6,252 bases of DNA, taken from an uncultured Porphyromonadaceae bacterium. GTDB taxonomy: Bacteria > Bacteroidota > Bacteroidia > Bacteroidales > Muribaculaceae. The DNA lies in assembly GCA_947175225.1 (NCBI GenBank), contig CAMWLX010000219.1:1-6252 (forward strand), read 5' to 3'. The position numbers and the translations under genes were made by a program. Numbering within the stretch: the stretch's first letter is position 1; every line of letters starts with the position of its first letter. Below, piece by piece: positions 1 through 5,856 of this stretch. The notes under the pieces are model-generated. The model saw nothing but the letters and a program-made list of their open reading frames with translations. It was not told the DNA's origin and did not search any database.

Positions 1-7
1 ATCTTTG
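1..7 (+). promoter_or_regulatory. Possible -7 promoter element of higBA, cut by window edge
   Basis: The window opens with ATCTTTG. If the base just before the window is T, this is TATCTTTG, an exact match to the Bacteroidota -7 consensus TAnnTTTG. It ends 20 nt before the higB start codon, which would give a very short leader. The -33 element lies outside the window, so the call rests on seven bases. Confidence 0.3.
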
Positions 8-27
8 CATCCGAAAATGATTCTAAC

Positions 28-351
28 ATGATTATAGAATACGAAAATGAAGAAATAAAAGAGTTCATTCTTCATGGCACTGCTAATGGTAGGCCTTACA
101 GTAAATGGAAAAGCAACAAGCAACTCCGAAAAGATTTGGATAAGGTAATGGAAATACTGACCTTAGCTGATAATTGTTGTATTCTCTACACATTGAAGTC
201 ACTTCATTATGAACAACTTAAATATGATTATGATGGCAGAAGCAGTGTAAGATTGGGATTTAAATCAAAATTCAGACTTATTTTCACAGAACTTGAGAAT
301 GGTATAAAAATCAATATTTTAGAAATTTCGGAACATTATGGAGACAAATAA
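28..351 (+). CDS. higB: HigB-like toxin of the RelE/ParE superfamily (type II toxin-antitoxin)
   Basis: A 107-residue protein recognised as the killer (HigB) component of a type II toxin-antitoxin pair. Known HigB toxins are small RelE-fold proteins that cleave mRNA, mostly at the ribosome, and are neutralised by their cognate HigA. Family features seen here are the N-terminal helical part, the L-x-x-L-x-Y-E-x-L stretch (about 56-64), the conserved core strand K-F-R-L-I-F (81-86), and the ending I-S-E-H-Y-G-D-K (100-107), typical of Bacteroidota members. R83, H103 and Y104 are the residues most likely to matter for cleavage, by family analogy. The length is normal and the gene looks intact. 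The stop overlaps the next start by 14 nt, so toxin precedes antitoxin, the usual higBA order. GC content is near 31% in the lines I counted (181-360), well below the genes downstream, which suggests horizontal acquisition. Confidence 0.88.
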   Translation: MIIEYENEEIKEFILHGTANGRPYSKWKSNKQLRKDLDKVMEILTLADNCCILYTLKSLHYEQLKYDYDGRSSVRLGFKSKFRLIFTELENGIKINILEISEHYGDK

Positions 352-829
352 TCAAGATCAATTCTTTCCCTCTTCACCTATACACCCATATGATATTTTA
401 GAAGATGAGTTAAAAGCAAGGGACATTCAAAAAAAGGATTTCGCTCCGCTCCTTGGGATGAAACCGTCCAATTTTAGCAGAATGCTTAAAGCAAGAGGAA
501 ATCTTTCATCTGAAACAGCTATGAAACTTGAAGAGATTTTAGGAATTCCATATAGTTTTTGGATGAAACTACAAGAAGCTTATCTTAGGGATTGTATCCG
601 TCTGTCAGGTACTAAAAATATTTCTTATGAAAAAGATAAGAGTTCCAAAGACATCTATGAAAAGCTTAATTCCATTCTTAAGCCTATCAAAGAAGGAGCC
701 GAACAAATAAATTTGTATATGCATAACCAACGTTTGAACTCCAATGATTCATTGTCATTAGAAGAAGTCAATTCAATAGAAGCCTATATACACCGGCTCG
801 GCAAAACACTCTGCAAGGTCAAACTTTAA
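338..829 (+). CDS. higA: HigA-like antitoxin, XRE-family helix-turn-helix protein
   Basis: A 163-residue protein starting inside higB (ATG at 338, higB stop at 349-351), so translation is probably coupled. The N-terminal region carries a HigA/XRE-type DNA-binding domain: H-P-Y-D-I-L-E-D-E-L (16-25), the helix-turn-helix around Q31 to K51 (K-D-F-A-P-L-L-G-M-K-P-S-N-F-S-R), and the HigA hallmark L-E-E-I-L-G-I-P-Y-S-F-W-M-K-L-Q (64-79). Residues from about 90 to 163 form a charged, predicted helical extension; typical HigA proteins are near 90-110 residues, so this one is longer than usual. By family knowledge it should bind and inactivate HigB and repress its own operon. I could not identify its operator, because the upstream region is cut by the window edge. 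The antitoxin role rests on the domain and the gene order. Base composition is as AT-rich as in higB. Confidence 0.87.
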   Translation: METNNQDQFFPSSPIHPYDILEDELKARDIQKKDFAPLLGMKPSNFSRMLKARGNLSSETAMKLEEILGIPYSFWMKLQEAYLRDCIRLSGTKNISYEKDKSSKDIYEKLNSILKPIKEGAEQINLYMHNQRLNSNDSLSLEEVNSIEAYIHRLGKTLCKVKL

Positions 830-835
830 AACTCT

Positions 836-970
836 CAATTAAAGATTGGTATTATTGCTTATAGATAAAACAAGAAAAAAATGTGCATTCTTGTATGTGG
901 ATTTTTAAGACAGAAGGACAGAAGAAACGAAGCAACCGGATTATCTAAAGAAGAAATTAAAATGCTTTAA
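836..970 (+). pseudogene. Possible decayed 3' end of a RelE-like toxin gene
   Basis: One reading frame gives the fragment L-K-I-G-I-I-A-Y-R, a TAA stop at 866-868, and then a 29-codon open frame (ATG at 881, TAA at 968-970). That frame reads I-L-V-C-G-F-L-R-Q-K-D-R-R and ends S-K-E-E-I-K-M-L. The pattern (R-I-x-x-x-Y, then I-L-L-x-G-F-x-K-K, then a basic linker, then x-E-I-x-x-x) resembles the C-terminal end of Gp49-type RelE/HigB toxins. There is no usable 5' part, and an in-frame stop interrupts the pattern, so I treat it as a remnant. A short expressed peptide of 29 residues cannot be excluded. The resemblance is from memory of the family pattern and is weak. It sits directly after higA, where a second toxin-antitoxin module would not be surprising. 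Confidence 0.25.
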
Positions 971-981
971 TGCCAATCTTT
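841..981. repeat. 14-nt inverted repeat bounding a 141-nt segment
   Basis: AAAGATTGGTATTA (841-854) and TAATGCCAATCTTT (968-981) are reverse complements except for one position, which would be a G-U pair in RNA. The arms are 113 nt apart. They begin 12 nt after the higA stop and end 18 nt before the favoured start of the next gene. The segment could be a small terminal-inverted-repeat element or a paired regulatory site. I see no convincing target-site duplication beside the arms, so a mobile element is only one option. Confidence 0.45.
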
Positions 982-999
982 TTTCTACAAGCTGATCAT

Positions 1000-2658
1000 A
1001 TGACCCATAATCGCATTATATCTCTTCTTGCTATTTTTGCAATGGCTTGCGTCATTGCTATTCCCGTTTTCTCTCAAAATCAGTATGACGTTTTCCTTGA
1101 TTCACTGAAAACAAATGTCAACCGTCAGGTATATGGGCAAAAATGGCATCGCGGTGGATATAAGCATCGCGTACCTTACCGACATATTGTCTCTACACCT
1201 GTCATCCCTGACAGCATCGACATGGCATATCACCAGAAAAAGAATTTCTGGAGAGCCGGCGCAGAGGTATTCGGACTAAACATGAGCCTTTGGGCATTTG
1301 ACAGATACGTGCAGAAAGGACATTATGCTTACATTTCTTGGGAGACTATCAAGGAAAATTTCAAGCATGGCTTTGAATGGGACGACGACCATCTCAACAC
1401 CAACATGTTTGCCCATCCCTACAACGGCTCCATGTTCTTCAACGCCGGACGCTCCAATGGTTTCAATTTCTGGCAGTCAGAACTCTTCGCAATCGGAGGA
1501 AGTGCAATGTGGGAAATGTTTATGGAGTGTGAGTATCCTTCTACCAATGATATCATCGCAACTCCAATCGGAGGAGCCGCATTAGGAGAAGTATTCTACC
1601 GCGCCTCTGACCTTGTGCTCGACGACAGCAGTACAGGTGGTACAAGATTCGGTCGCGAACTCGCCGCCTTCGTTCTCGACCCAATGAGGGGAATCACCCG
1701 AATAGTCACCGGGCAAGCGTGGAAAAGAAGATCTACAACAGGAAGACGCTTCGGGCTGCCTCCCATTAGCATCGACCTTTCAGTAGGAATGCGTTTCCTT
1801 GATATGCTAAACAATCATGGTTTCCGTGTCGGAGCTACTGCAGAGCTAAACCTTGAATATGGCGACCGCTTTGAAGCAACTACCAAAGTGCCATACGACT
1901 ACTTTTCATTCCTTTTGGAAGCACAAGCTATGAAGACCCAGCCCCTTCTCAGCAGAATTGAGATAATGGGCCGATTGATGAGCAAAGAACTCATCGACGA
2001 AGAAAAAATCAACCTGAATTTAGGGCTATATCAACATTTCGACTTCTTCGATTCCGATACGATCAGAAGAGAAGAAAAAGATGAGCTCATTCCGGAGACA
2101 ATACCTTATAAGTTAGGAACCCCTGCCTCAGTAGGAGTAGGATCCCTGGTAAGGTATATCCCGAACGCAAGCTCATCTTTAGATGGTTTCGTCCATTTCA
2201 ATTTAGTTGCCCTTGCCGGCGTTTCCACCGATTTCTATCGTGACTATCACAGAAACTACAGCTGGGGTACGGGCTACTCCGTAAAAGCCGGTATCAACTG
2301 GGCTATGGCAAACGACAACCTCTCTATTAAAATAGCCAATCAGTTTTATCACATCTTTACCCGGAATAATTTCAATTCATCCTACACTTGGATGACTCGC
2401 CCTAACGGAACTGAGATAGAGATCGAAGGAGGCGACAATGGAGTGACAACTTTCAATCATTTGGAAGCTTGCATCAACTATCGCCTAATCAAAAATCTTT
2501 ATCTTTCCTGCGGTATGGATTTATATACAAGGCATACCTATTATAAAGACATGTCTCTTTTCTTAATAAATGAACCACACGGGCTTGTCGGAATCTACGA
2601 CTTGAAATGGGATAGTCGCCAGCTTGGCACCCATGTAATGCTTACATATAAGTTCTAA
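1000..2658 (+). CDS. DUF3943-family secreted protein with outer-membrane beta-barrel C-terminus
   Basis: A 552-residue protein of unknown function. Residues 1-25 form a signal peptide (basic start T-H-N-R, hydrophobic core, likely cleavage after V-F-S before Q26). About 85-245 matches the DUF3943 pattern: D-D-D-H-L-N-T-N-M-F-A-H-P-Y-N-G-S (128-144), a W-E-x-x-x-E segment (171-176), P-S-T-N-D (180-184), and G-G-A-A-L-G-E-V-F-Y-R (191-201). From about 255 on, alternating aromatic and polar strands and a final Y-K-F with C-terminal phenylalanine point to a beta-barrel inserted in the outer membrane. An ATG 30 nt upstream (970) is in frame, but it would put ten extra residues before the basic start of the signal peptide, so I prefer 1000; neither start has a clear ribosome binding site. 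I found no TAnnTTTG promoter in 830-999. GC content is clearly higher than in higBA. The family assignment is fairly firm; the biological role is unknown. Confidence 0.85.
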   Translation: MTHNRIISLLAIFAMACVIAIPVFSQNQYDVFLDSLKTNVNRQVYGQKWHRGGYKHRVPYRHIVSTPVIPDSIDMAYHQKKNFWRAGAEVFGLNMSLWAFDRYVQKGHYAYISWETIKENFKHGFEWDDDHLNTNMFAHPYNGSMFFNAGRSNGFNFWQSELFAIGGSAMWEMFMECEYPSTNDIIATPIGGAALGEVFYRASDLVLDDSSTGGTRFGRELAAFVLDPMRGITRIVTGQAWKRRSTTGRRFGLPPISIDLSVGMRFLDMLNNHGFRVGATAELNLEYGDRFEATTKVPYDYFSFLLEAQAMKTQPLLSRIEIMGRLMSKELIDEEKINLNLGLYQHFDFFDSDTIRREEKDELIPETIPYKLGTPASVGVGSLVRYIPNASSSLDGFVHFNLVALAGVSTDFYRDYHRNYSWGTGYSVKAGINWAMANDNLSIKIANQFYHIFTRNNFNSSYTWMTRPNGTEIEIEGGDNGVTTFNHLEACINYRLIKNLYLSCGMDLYTRHTYYKDMSLFLINEPHGLVGIYDLKWDSRQLGTHVMLTYKF

Positions 2659-2669
2659 CCCCATCAACC

Positions 2670-2695
2670 TTCAACTCACGAAAGCGAGAGTTGAA
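2670..2695. terminator. Hairpin between convergent genes, candidate bidirectional terminator
   Basis: TTCAACTC (2670-2677) pairs perfectly with GAGTTGAA (2688-2695). Inside, an A-A mismatch is followed by CG/CG pairs closing a four-base loop. It lies 11 nt after the DUF3943 stop and 3 nt from the stop of the opposite-strand peptidase gene, where a shared terminator is expected. Neither strand has a strong T-run after the stem, so termination efficiency is uncertain. Confidence 0.6.
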
Positions 2696-2698
2696 TGA

Positions 2699-4024
2699 TC
2701 ATTTCCCGGTATAAAACTCAATGACCCGGCTGATTGCTCTCTCGCAAACAGGGCAGAACGTAGGGTTGTGATTGTCACGCATACGGCATGTTTCTACCGG
2801 GCGATACACACCTTTCGATTTGTAGCCCCCTCCTTCAAACACGCCTACTACTACTTCTTTATTCCGATCTTCCTCTTCTGCATTTTTCATTCTGTCTTCA
2901 CGCTTTCCACCTTTATCTACCCATGGAGTCGGTATCTCAACGCCTGGAGTCAGAAGATCTTTCCATTTGGTATCAAAGTCCACCAAAGTGGTGATATTCT
3001 CCTGCCAAGGCTCAATATCAAGAGGATAAGTGTCATCTTCCTCCTCAGTGTAGAAATATTCGTCGGCAAGTCCGCCAAAACTGTGTCCGAATTCATGCAC
3101 TGCCACCGGAAGTGTCAATTTGTGGTCTGAAGTCGCAATCTGGTAACAATTATGAATTCCACCACCCCCATACTCAGGAGTATTGACCAGCACAAGCACG
3201 TGTTCATAAGGTATTCCTTCAAGCGAACGATGCAGTTTCCAAACTCTCGGAGTTGTCAGATAGCGAGATGAATAAAACGTACTGAAATGAGACTCAAACG
3301 CAGTGTCTTTCCATTGCTGCTTTAATGGAACGCTTACTCCACTCTCATTAGATGGTGTCATCACTGCCACAACATTGAATTTCTCTTTATTCGATGCAAA
3401 TGGTTCATAACTAAGAATCTCATCGGCGATGATTTTTGCTTTTTTGATAAACGTATCCATCTCTTCCGCCCTGTATCCTTCCGCAAGGAAAGCTATGTCG
3501 ATAGCATCCTTTGGGTCGCCACCTTTGTGGAGATACGTATGCGCTATCGGATTCATACCCCGCAATGCCACAAGTTCATCATCAGGACGATAACGATGCA
3601 CAATTCTTCCTATCTCCTCATGCCGGTTACCCCGAAGACTTACTGTTATGTCTGCTTCCCGTTTAGGAAGCGGCACGAGGAAGGAATTCTCGAAACCCAT
3701 ATTTTTTTCCTTTGCCTCCGGGGTATATATCCATTCTTGAAAGAGCGATGAAAATGGATTCCGATACAAAGTGTCGCCTGTCTGCGGATCAGTCACTATG
3801 ATAGTGCCATTGCCAGCCACCGGAACTTCATTAAGCCGCGTTCTTCTGCCAGCCCATCCGGACTGTTTTGACTGTGACTCCATCATCAGTTTTATTCCAT
3901 CCGGCCCTCCTCCAAATATATAGTCAATCCTAAGCGTGCTGTCGCAAAAATTCTCATTGAAATCTGCAGCATTCATTCCGCAAGCGACAAATGCCGAAAG
4001 CGCTGCCGTCATCATTAGTCTCAT
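2699..4024 (-). CDS. Secreted M64-family (IgA peptidase family) zinc metallopeptidase
   Basis: A 441-residue secreted peptidase. Residues 1-20 are a signal peptide (M-R-L-M-M-T-A-A-L-S, then alanine-rich to N-A-A). An N-terminal beta-rich M64_N-like domain spans about 22-145 (F-N-E-N-F-C-D-S-T-L-R-I-D-Y-I-F-G-G). The M64 catalytic domain starts near 150 and includes D-I-A-F-L-A-E-G-Y (176-184) and the zinc site H-E-F-G-H-S-F-G-G-L-A-D-E-Y (310-323). H310 and H314 should bind zinc, E311 should be the catalytic base, and D321/E322 follow as in the family. The C-terminus has C413-R-M and F-C-P-V-C (423-427), also typical. The frame stays open 46 codons upstream, but that would remove the signal peptide from the N-terminus, overlap the GNAT gene and cross the promoter, so I chose the ATG at 4024. 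The family is named for a Clostridium ramosum enzyme that cleaves human IgA; whether this protein cuts IgA cannot be told from sequence. It is a single-gene unit, convergent with the DUF3943 gene. Confidence 0.9.
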   Translation of the reverse strand: MRLMMTAALSAFVACGMNAADFNENFCDSTLRIDYIFGGGPDGIKLMMESQSKQSGWAGRRTRLNEVPVAGNGTIIVTDPQTGDTLYRNPFSSLFQEWIYTPEAKEKNMGFENSFLVPLPKREADITVSLRGNRHEEIGRIVHRYRPDDELVALRGMNPIAHTYLHKGGDPKDAIDIAFLAEGYRAEEMDTFIKKAKIIADEILSYEPFASNKEKFNVVAVMTPSNESGVSVPLKQQWKDTAFESHFSTFYSSRYLTTPRVWKLHRSLEGIPYEHVLVLVNTPEYGGGGIHNCYQIATSDHKLTLPVAVHEFGHSFGGLADEYFYTEEEDDTYPLDIEPWQENITTLVDFDTKWKDLLTPGVEIPTPWVDKGGKREDRMKNAEEEDRNKEVVVGVFEGGGYKSKGVYRPVETCRMRDNHNPTFCPVCERAISRVIEFYTGK

Positions 4025-4040
4025 ATTTCGGTATTTTCTG

Positions 4041-4048
4041 CAAAAATA
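4041..4048 (-). promoter_or_regulatory. -7 promoter element for the M64 peptidase gene
   Basis: On the minus strand this reads TATTTTTG, an exact TAnnTTTG match, 16 nt before the ATG at 4024. A TTTG that could serve as -33 lies at 4073-4076, but its 24-nt spacing is longer than the usual 19-21. The site supports the 4024 start, since transcription from here would exclude the longer frame. The twelve bases TTTTGCAGAAAA overlapping its 3' part recur exactly at the transporter promoter. Confidence 0.6.
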
Positions 4049-4083
4049 ATCATTTTTTCTTAAAAATCCATACAAATTCTCCC

Positions 4084-4091
4084 TACATTTA
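4084..4091 (+). promoter_or_regulatory. Weak -7-like element upstream of the GNAT gene
   Basis: TACATTTA matches seven of eight positions of TAnnTTTG (the final G is A), 27 nt before the GNAT start. No TTTG stands at the proper -33 distance. It is the best plus-strand candidate in the 94-nt divergent gap, but weak. Confidence 0.25.
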
Positions 4092-4118
4092 GCGTTTATT
4101 CCTAAAAAGCTTGTATTT

Positions 4119-4652
4119 ATGGATGATACATTTTCAATAAGACTGAGCTGCCACAACGACATTGAGCGAATAATGGAAGTCTACGAGTCAGCAAAATATT
4201 ATATGCGTTCTTACGGCAATTTCAAGCAATGGACCGGAGGGTATCCCGACGAAAAAACGATTTCCAGAGACATATCCCGCCATTGCCACTACATAGCAGA
4301 AGATGAGGAAGGAAATATCTTGATGGTATTCAGTTTCATCATCGGAGAAGACCCAACTTATAAAGTGATTGAAAATGGCGCATGGCTCAACGACAGGCCA
4401 TATGGCACTATCCATCGCATTGCCTCAAGCGGACTGCAAAGAAATATGCTGACTGCTTGCTTAAGATACTGTGCCGCCATGATCGACAACATCCGCATCG
4501 ACACTCATGCCGACAATGCTCCCATGCTTCGGGCTTTACACCATCTCAACTTTAAATGCTGCGGAGTGATATATACAGCCGACGGAAGCCCAAGAATAGC
4601 TTTCCAAAAAGATTACCGTCCTACCATCGTACTCCCCATCGAATTCAATTAG
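4119..4652 (+). CDS. GNAT-family N-acetyltransferase
   Basis: A 177-residue cytoplasmic protein of the GNAT superfamily, whose members move an acetyl group from acetyl-CoA to an amine. Visible features are the N-terminal I-R-L-S-C-H-N-D-I-E-R-I-M-E-V-Y strand and helix (7-22), Y-Y-M-R-S-Y-G-N-F-K-Q-W (27-38), the central strand Y-G-T-I-H-R-I-A-S-S-G (95-105), a helix (about 108-122), N-I-R-I-D-T-H-A-D-N-A-P-M (124-136), and the final strands C-C-G-V-I-Y and R-I-A-F-Q (147-152, 159-163). The R-I-D-T-H-x-D-N-x-x-M stretch is common to a group of Bacteroidota and Firmicutes GNAT proteins. The CoA-pyrophosphate loop, normally R/Q-x-x-G-x-G/A, is degenerate here: S-G-L-Q-R-N-M-L lacks the second glycine. 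The substrate is unknown. The gene is divergent from the peptidase and convergent with the transporter. Confidence 0.82.
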   Translation: MDDTFSIRLSCHNDIERIMEVYESAKYYMRSYGNFKQWTGGYPDEKTISRDISRHCHYIAEDEEGNILMVFSFIIGEDPTYKVIENGAWLNDRPYGTIHRIASSGLQRNMLTACLRYCAAMIDNIRIDTHADNAPMLRALHHLNFKCCGVIYTADGSPRIAFQKDYRPTIVLPIEFN

Positions 4653-4657
4653 GATAA

Positions 4658-4676
4658 TGCCTATCGTCGATCGGCA
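4658..4676. terminator. Imperfect palindrome at the GNAT/transporter 3' junction, possible terminator
   Basis: TGCC (4658-4661) pairs with GGCA (4673-4676), and after one mismatch ATC (4663-4665) pairs with GAT (4669-4671) around a three-base loop. It starts 5 nt after the GNAT stop and covers the stop codon of the opposite gene. There is no T-run, so it is only a weak terminator candidate. Confidence 0.25.
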
Positions 4677-5578
4677 ATCGCTGCCTTCGACATAGTGACC
4701 AAATATACTCCGGAGAAAATCAGCACGACAGCTATGACCTTCGGGAATGTAAAATGATCCATTCCGAGGATAACACCCACTATTGATGCCACGATTGGCT
4801 GAACATAATTGTACATGCCTACTATTGTCGGACGAAGATTCTTCTGCCCTATCATGATGCAGATATAAGCAACATATGTTGCCATCACTACGACATAAGC
4901 TATCCCGAGCCATTCATTGACTGTAATAGCTGACCATTCAGTAGATTTGATGTTGCCTATAGTAGCCGGAAGCCCAACGATGGAAGCTGAAAGAAACATC
5001 CATTTCATCAAAGTGACGAGTGAATATTTCTTGATGAAATTGCGGTATAAGGTTAGATATAAAGCATATGAAAGTTGCGCTACCAATACAATAAAGTCGC
5101 CCAAGGCCGGATTATCTCCCCCTGAAATAGTGCCTTTCCCTCCAAGCACAAGAATCAATGCTCCCCCGGCTCCAAGCGCAATGCCTCCGGCTTTCTTTAG
5201 AGTGATCGGTTCCTTGAGGAATAGCCAAGCAAGAAGCATCACCCACATAGGCATTGTAGTTGTCACCAAAGAGGCCTCACCCGGAGAAGTGTAGCTGACT
5301 CCTATTATAAAGCATCCTTGGTTTAAAAGAATTCCTATCATTCCCGCTCCGAATAGTCGCAGCTTATCCATAGCAGGCACATGCTCTCTCGGCGTAAACA
5401 GAGAAGTGATCCAAAAGAGAAGAGCTGCTCCTGCTATACGAAAATCCACCATAATAATAGGGGCAATAACCCCTGACGCAAACACAAGTTTTGCAACCGG
5501 CGACATCAATCCCCAACAAACATTAGCCCCCAACATTGCCAAATGACCTCTCCAATTAAGATCACCAATATTCTTCAT
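4661..5578 (-). CDS. EamA/DMT-family transporter, ten predicted membrane helices
   Basis: A 305-residue inner-membrane protein of the drug/metabolite transporter superfamily, with the usual two EamA repeats of about 140 residues. Repeat one runs from G11 to about 145 and shows the N-terminal helix motif N-V-C-W-G-L-M-S-P-V-A-K (19-30), A-S-L-V-T-T-T-M-P-M-W-V (102-113) and the L-K-E-P-I-T motif (121-126). Repeat two (about 158-296) carries Y-N-Y-V-Q-P-I-V-A-S-I-V-G-V-I-L-G (257-272), followed by a final hydrophobic helix V-I-A-V-V-L-I-F-S-G-V-Y-L-V (281-294) and a basic tail. Members export or import amino acids, nucleotide-type metabolites or drugs; the substrate cannot be assigned from sequence and the neighbours give no clue. 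The ATG at 5578 is the first after an in-frame TGA and is preceded by AGGTAGAG at 8-nt spacing. The gene is complete and has its own promoter. Confidence 0.9.
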   Translation of the reverse strand: MKNIGDLNWRGHLAMLGANVCWGLMSPVAKLVFASGVIAPIIMVDFRIAGAALLFWITSLFTPREHVPAMDKLRLFGAGMIGILLNQGCFIIGVSYTSPGEASLVTTTMPMWVMLLAWLFLKEPITLKKAGGIALGAGGALILVLGGKGTISGGDNPALGDFIVLVAQLSYALYLTLYRNFIKKYSLVTLMKWMFLSASIVGLPATIGNIKSTEWSAITVNEWLGIAYVVVMATYVAYICIMIGQKNLRPTIVGMYNYVQPIVASIVGVILGMDHFTFPKVIAVVLIFSGVYLVTMSKAAIADRR

Positions 5579-5647
5579 AGTTTTCTCTACCTGTAGTTTT
5601 CATGAGTCAGTCGATCTCCTTATCGTGGAGGTAGCATACTCATTTTT
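5579..5647 (-). promoter_or_regulatory. Structured 5' leader of the transporter mRNA, candidate cis-regulatory RNA
   Basis: Read on the minus strand, the leader from the predicted transcription start has several possible pairings. ATGAGT (5638-5643) can pair with ACTCAT (5602-5607), enclosing CTCC (5627-5630) with GGAG (5616-5619). Alternatively CTACCT (5629-5634) can pair with AGGTAG (5587-5592), the likely ribosome binding region. The two folds compete because CTCC and CTACCT share bases. CTACAGGTAG (5587-5596) is also a near-palindrome by itself. This does not match any riboswitch class I know. Confidence 0.3.
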
Positions 5648-5650
5648 CTG

Positions 5651-5682
5651 CAAAATTAGTCATTTTAGATGGATTGTGCAAA
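5651..5682 (-). promoter_or_regulatory. Complete -33/-7 promoter of the transporter gene
   Basis: On the minus strand the -33 element TTTG (5679-5682) and the -7 element TAATTTTG (5651-5658) are separated by exactly 20 nt, an ideal match to the Bacteroidota housekeeping promoter. Transcription would start near 5647, giving a leader of about 69 nt before the ATG at 5578. Confidence 0.75.
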
Positions 5683-5816
5683 TATTGGCTCATTTCCTGC
5701 ATCTTCTTTTCTATCTTCATCTATTCTTTGCAAGCATAGTAAGACTCCAGGCAATCATTGGAAGGGTAGAATTTCACTAAAATACTGCTATTTTCTCACA
5801 ATTTTCTCCAAAAGTT

Positions 5817-5846
5817 TTTGTAAGTCTGAATTATTTATTAACTTTG
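5817..5846 (+). promoter_or_regulatory. Complete -33/-7 promoter of xylB
   Basis: TTTG (5817-5820) and TAACTTTG (5839-5846) are 18 nt apart and fit the Bacteroidota consensus TTTG / TAnnTTTG. Transcription would start near 5850, giving a leader of about 70 nt before the xylB ATG. A palindrome directly follows. Confidence 0.7.
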
Positions 5847-5856
5847 TATTCCAAAG

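Noticed and set aside
970..999. Earlier in-frame start (ATG 970) for the DUF3943 protein
   Set aside because: It adds ten residues before the basic T-H-N-R start of the signal peptide and lies inside the right arm of the inverted repeat. It is not impossible, since A-rich sequence precedes it, but start 1000 gives the more ordinary signal peptide.
1298..1585. 95-codon open frame inside the DUF3943 gene
   Set aside because: It lies fully within a well-supported gene in another frame and its translation shows no recognisable domain.
2768..3130. 120-codon plus-strand open frame opposite the M64 gene
   Set aside because: Antisense to the catalytic domain of a clear peptidase; low-complexity hydrophobic translation and no promoter.
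4025..4162. 46-codon N-terminal extension of the M64 gene
   Set aside because: It would bury the signal peptide, overlap the GNAT start and run through the exact TAnnTTTG promoter at 4041-4048.
4536..4913. 125-codon minus-strand frame across the GNAT/transporter junction
   Set aside because: It overlaps the ends of two real genes in other frames and has no domain pattern.
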